From NCBI GenBank assembly GCA_037962975.1, contig CM075673.1, forward strand, positions 121,539,001 through 121,603,000: DNA of 64,000 nt. The letters run 5' to 3'. Made by a program: the position numbers and the translations under genes. Shown piece after piece: positions 60,490 through 64,000 of the stretch. The notes beneath the pieces are model-generated. The model was not told the DNA's origin, searched no databases, and saw only the letters and a list, made by a program, of their open reading frames with translations. The stretch comes from Clitoria ternatea (lineage: Eukaryota; Streptophyta; Magnoliopsida; Fabales; Fabaceae). Numbering within the stretch: the stretch's first letter is position 1; each line of letters opens with the position of its first letter.

Positions 60490-60947
60490 ATAGGAATTAA
60501 GGAAACAAGATAAACTAAAGGAGAATCCGTTTGTGTGGACGAGAAAATACGAATTGAGTTTCCAAACTTTGAAGCAATGCTTGACTTCAGCGCCAGTACT
60601 TGCACTACCTAATATGATGAAGGAGTTTGTAGTATATTGTGATGCATCTAAGTTTGATTTAGGATGGGTGCTGATGCAGGATGATAGAAGGATTGCCTAT
60701 GCTTCAAGACAATTGGGACCGCATAAACAGAATTACCCCACTCATGAATTGGAGCTTGCAACAGTGGTATTTGCATTAAAAATCTGGTGTCACTATTTAT
60801 ATGGTTCTCTTTTGTGGTATTTAGTGACCATAAAAGTTTGAAATATTTATTTGATCAGAAAGAGTTAAACATGAGACAAAGGAGATGGGTGGAATACCTA
60901 AAGGATTACGATTTTGATTTGAAGTACCATCCTGGAAAAGCAATGTT
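60490..60947 (+). pseudogene. pol: RT end and RNase H of G
   Basis: Begins with the RT-RNase H connection: ENPFVWTRKYELSFQTLKQC and TSAPVLALPN. RNase H: FVVYCDASKFDLGWVLMQDD, IAYASRQLGPHKQNYPTHEL, VFALKIW. A 1-bp deletion near 60808 breaks it just before FSDHKSLKYL. The next frame gives DQKELNMRQRRWVEYLKDYD. A second 1-bp deletion near 60942, in KANVVADALSRK, shifts to the frame of 60948. Confidence 0.88.
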
Positions 60948-61988
60948 GTGGCTGACGCTTTAAGTAGAAAAGTATTACATGCAGCCTTCTTGATGGGCAA
61001 AGAACAAGAATTATTGGAAGACTTTCGTGATATGAATATTGGGGTTGTTGTGCAAACCCCGAATCGAATGATAATTGGAATGCTGAAGATCTCTAATGAA
61101 TTCTTAGAATCCTTAGCTGTGGCTCAGGAGGAAGATGAAGAGTTACTAGAATTACTTGACACCCAAGCAAGAGGGAAAGATATGGGACTAATCAAAGGTA
61201 CTGATGGAATTTGGCGGTTCAGGAACCGAGTTGTGGTGCCTACAAAAGGTGACTTTAGGCAAGCCGTGTTAGCTGAAGCACATAGAAGTTCTTTTAGCAT
61301 TCATCCTGGTGTTATAAAGATGTACCATGATTTGAAGAGAGAGTTCTGGTGGCCAGGCATGAAACGAGCGATCATAGAGTATGTAAGATCTTGTGTGATA
61401 TGTCAGAAGTGTAAAGTCGAACACCAGAGACCCCCAGGTTTACTTCAACCTCCGGAGATTCCAATATGGAAGTGGGAAAGCATTACTATGGATTTCGTAT
61501 CCGGGTTACCTCGTACCCATTCTGGTTATAATGCAATATGGATAATTGTGGATAGGTTGACCAAGAGTGCTCATTTCATAGCTATGAACAGTAAATGGTC
61601 GTTAGACCGATTGGCTAGATTGTATATTACAGAGATTGTACGGTTACAGGGCGTGTCTTCAAGTATTATTTCAGATCGTGATCCTTGGTTTACTTCCAGA
61701 TTCTGGGGAAGTTTACAACAGGAATTGGGTACTGAACTGAGGTTGAGTTCGGTTTATCATCCTCAGACTGATGGCCCGTCTGAGCCTACGATCCAGACTT
61801 TGGAGGATATGCTCAGGGCTTGTGTACTGGAGCAAGGTGGCTCATGGGAGAGATATCTACCATTGGTGGAATTTGCTTATAATAACAACTATCATAGTAG
61901 CATTGGAATGGCTCCTTATGAAGCTTTATATGGAAGACGGTGTCGTACGCCTTCAGGTTGGAATGAAGATAGAGATGCAATCCGTTAG
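60948..61988 (+). pseudogene. pol: Integrase of G
   Basis: A 346-codon open frame from the end of RNase H (MADALSRK, an internal Met). It includes the tether (EDFRDMNIG, TQARGKDMG), the HHCC domain (H of EAHRSS and of SIHPG, C-V-I-C), and catalytic Asp in ITMDFVSGLP and SDRDPWFTSRFW. Glu is kept in TDGPSEPTIQ, although both flanking positions are Pro where A has Gln and Arg. Ends at TAG 61986; coding goes on in the same frame (GPELIQEMNDE). Confidence 0.92.
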
Positions 61989-62528
61989 GGACCTGAGTTA
62001 ATTCAAGAAATGAATGATGAGGTGATAATGATTCGTGAAAAGATGAAAATTGCACAAGACCGTCAGAAGAGTTACTATGACAATCGTCATAGGCCACTTG
62101 AGTTTCAGGTGGGAGATTGGGTATTCCTGAAGGTTTCACCTACCAAAGGTGTAGGTCGGATACTGAAGAGTCATAAGCTTAACCCGAGGTATATTGGACC
62201 ATATCAGATTCTGGAGAGAATTGGTGATGTCGCTTACCGATTGGATTTTCCCCAATCATTAACTAATATCCACAATGTGTTTCATATGTCACAACTTCGA
62301 GCGTACATTCCTTGTGACTCCATGATTGTACCAGCAGATTCTATTGAGCTAAAAGAGGACCTGACGGTGGAAGTAGCACCTATCTGCATTGAAAAATACC
62401 AGACTAAGCGGCTAAGAAATAAGGAAGTACCATTGGTAAAAGCGAAGTGGCAGAATCTAAACGGAATAACTTATACATGGGAGTTGGAATCAGACATGAG
62501 GTGGTTGTACCCTGATCTTTTCCAATAA
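61989..62528 (+). pseudogene. pol: Integrase C-terminus and chromodomain of G
   Basis: Same frame as the preceding piece after TAG 61986. EKMKIAQDRQKSYYDNRHRP, FQVGDWVFLKVSPTKGVGR, RYIGPYQILERIGDVAYRLD, HNVFHMSQLRAYIP. The chromodomain part has KRLRNKEVPLVKAKW and YTWELESDM, ending YPDLFQ with a natural stop 45 bp before the 3' LTR. Open throughout, 172 codons from the Met at 62010. Confidence 0.92.
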
Positions 62529-62561
62529 GGTACGTTGATTTCGGGGATGAAATCCTTTTTT

Positions 62562-62573
62562 AGGGTGGATGGA
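62562..62573 (+). other. Polypurine tract of G
   Basis: AGGGTGGATGGA directly before the 3' LTR, after 'tttcggggatgaaatcc', the same context as in A. Confidence 0.88.
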
Positions 62574-64000
62574 TGTAACATCCCTAATATTTTAGTAAAA
62601 AAAAATTTAATTGGCGGAAAGTATTAGTAATTGTCCAAGTGGATTTATTGAAAAATTTTGGGAGTTATTATTAATAAAAATGCAATTATAATTAATTAAA
62701 AGATGTGGAAATAAATAAATTTATTTGATTGATTAATTACAAAAGATTAAATGAAGGTAATTAGAAGAAGGTAAATTTAGAAGTTACCAATGGGGTAAAA
62801 AAGGTAAAAGTTAATTAAAACTTTCAAAGAAATTATAAAAGAAATAGGGAAATGACTATTTTGCCCTTGTACCTTAAATTTTAATTTCATTTCCTTCTTC
62901 TTCCTCACCTTCACGCGAGTTCATTTCTTCTTTTTCTCCTCACCATTGCCGTGACTTGCATGCCTTAAGGGGAGGTCGATTTTGCGTCGAAACTTTGAGA
63001 TAACTATGTTTTTGAGATCGTGACTTCGAGGTGAGTACAACGACCCCTTTAAATTAAGTTTTCTCATCTCTTTCGTTTTCTCCGTTAAATCGAAGGGTTG
63101 TGCATGGAGGGGTAAGCTTCCGTTTCCTACTCCTCTAGTGTGTAGGAGCTTGAAAATGGTCTTTAGAGTAATGAGGGTGGTTTAATGTTAGCGGGTTTTG
63201 CGTTTCGACCTCCGTAGGTAACGAAATAGTCGTCGGAGGATCGAACGGTGAAGCGGGTGTTAAATTCAGACGTAGGACGTTGGACACAGCGTTGAAAGAA
63301 CGTTAACCACATCAAGAACGAGTCGTCGGAGCTCGGAATCGAGGTAAGGGGGTGTTCGGGTCTAGGGTTTAGGGTTTAATTAGAATTGATATGAAAATAG
63401 ATTACGGGAAGTTCAAGAATTTAGTAAGAGTTGTCATAAATAATATAAAGTAACTAAATATAGTAGTTATGAATATATGAGTATGTGGAGTGAGATTAAA
63501 TGGTTGAATATGAAAGAAATATGTTGATTGAATTAATTATATAATGAAATAAAGATTGGATTGATGAAAGTAAAAGATATGTGTAATATTTCCACTTTGA
63601 GTTATGTATGTATATTTGATTATGAATAAGAATGTGGAATTTTGGATTATTGATGATGTATGCAATAGCATTGTATGGATGGGTTTGACAAGTCGGTCGC
63701 CCTGTACTGTGAACACATGCCAGTTTCTGGTAGTTGCATATGTTGTTTGTTGATGATATGTCATAATTATGAGATATGATATGTGATTATGTGGAATGGG
63801 ATGGCCAACGGTATGTATACCCCTCATTTTCTGGCTCCCGTGGTCTTTGTGCCCAGTTGAGCTACCCAGTGTTCAAGTCGGACGCAGTGGTTGAGGTGGA
63901 GAGCCAATTCGGGATCGGTGAACCAAGTCGGGTTCACGGGATGTCAAGTCGGACTCCCAACTGAAGGCCAGTCCTTTAGTATCCGGATACTAGGCGTCGA
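62574..64000 (+). mobile_element. 3' LTR of G (first 1,427 bp)
   Basis: TGTAACATCC start; matches 55554 to about 56970 with roughly 40 substitutions and one notable replacement near 63361, where CTAGGGTTTAGGGTTTAA stands in place of CATAATTAATTATAA-type text. Cut by the window end. Confidence 0.93.

Larger units (their letters stand above)
55554..64000 (+). mobile_element. Ty3/gypsy chromovirus G, right end outside window
   Basis: 5' LTR 55554-58542, primer site, 1.8 kb without recognisable gag, protease or RT, then RNase H, integrase and chromodomain, polypurine tract and 3' LTR from 62574 to beyond the window. The two LTRs, compared by hand over the visible 1.4 kb, differ at about 40 sites (roughly 2.7%). 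The target duplication cannot be checked; the 5 bp before the element are CCCAA. Confidence 0.9.

Overview
This is a plant nuclear window built almost entirely of nested LTR retrotransposons. I find no host gene, rRNA, tRNA, CRISPR or bacterial-type feature that I can support. Most elements are Ty3/gypsy with plant chromovirus (Tekay/Del-like) pol and C-terminal chromodomains, very long LTRs (about 3 kb or more) and initiator-Met-tRNA-type primer sites. One is Ty1/copia. The AT-rich background, the LTR style and the element types suggest a dicot. A legume of the Phaseoleae type is my guess from general familiarity with such LTRs, not something proven here.

Layout, left to right. 1-1411: AT-rich, nothing recognised. 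1412-6392: part of a gypsy LTR (F), related to the LTR of element G at the right end, split by a 2,997-bp solo LTR (S, minus strand, 3162-6158, TSD TCCAT). 6393-47749: apparently one very long minus-strand LTR (I), broken by two nested clusters. Cluster 1 is element B (minus, 6920-26762, TSD ATTAC), itself split by element A (plus, 9234-21025, TSD TACAT). A is structurally complete: LTR, PBS, gag, PR, RT, RNase H, IN, chromodomain, PPT, LTR. Its reading frame is dead. Cluster 2 is a Ty1/copia element (minus, 31078-47340, TSD AAAAT), split in its RT by element E (plus, 32451-44245, TSD GAGCT). E carries gypsy element D (plus, about 37147-43680) in its truncated 3' LTR.

47750-51183 is the pol region of element I on the minus strand. 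Three plus-strand LTRs then start in series: J (51184), K (52325) and G (55554). G has a full 5' LTR, PBS, decayed internal DNA, an RNase H-IN-chromodomain remnant, a PPT and a 3' LTR that runs off the window at 64000.

Every polyprotein region carries stops or frameshifts, so no element here looks able to make its full set of proteins. Nearly all stops that can be assigned fall where relatives have Gln, Trp or Arg, as expected from decay of methylated cytosines.

The most unusual structure is in the LTRs. Several families carry a dense cluster of a short, family-specific, often palindromic motif with irregular spacing: GAATCGATTC in S, CTCGCTYAAGCGAG in G, and CCGAGTGA/TCACTCGG in A and B. 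In B the motif also fills about 750 bp where the end of RNase H and most of integrase should lie. I report these as the main candidates for something not yet described.
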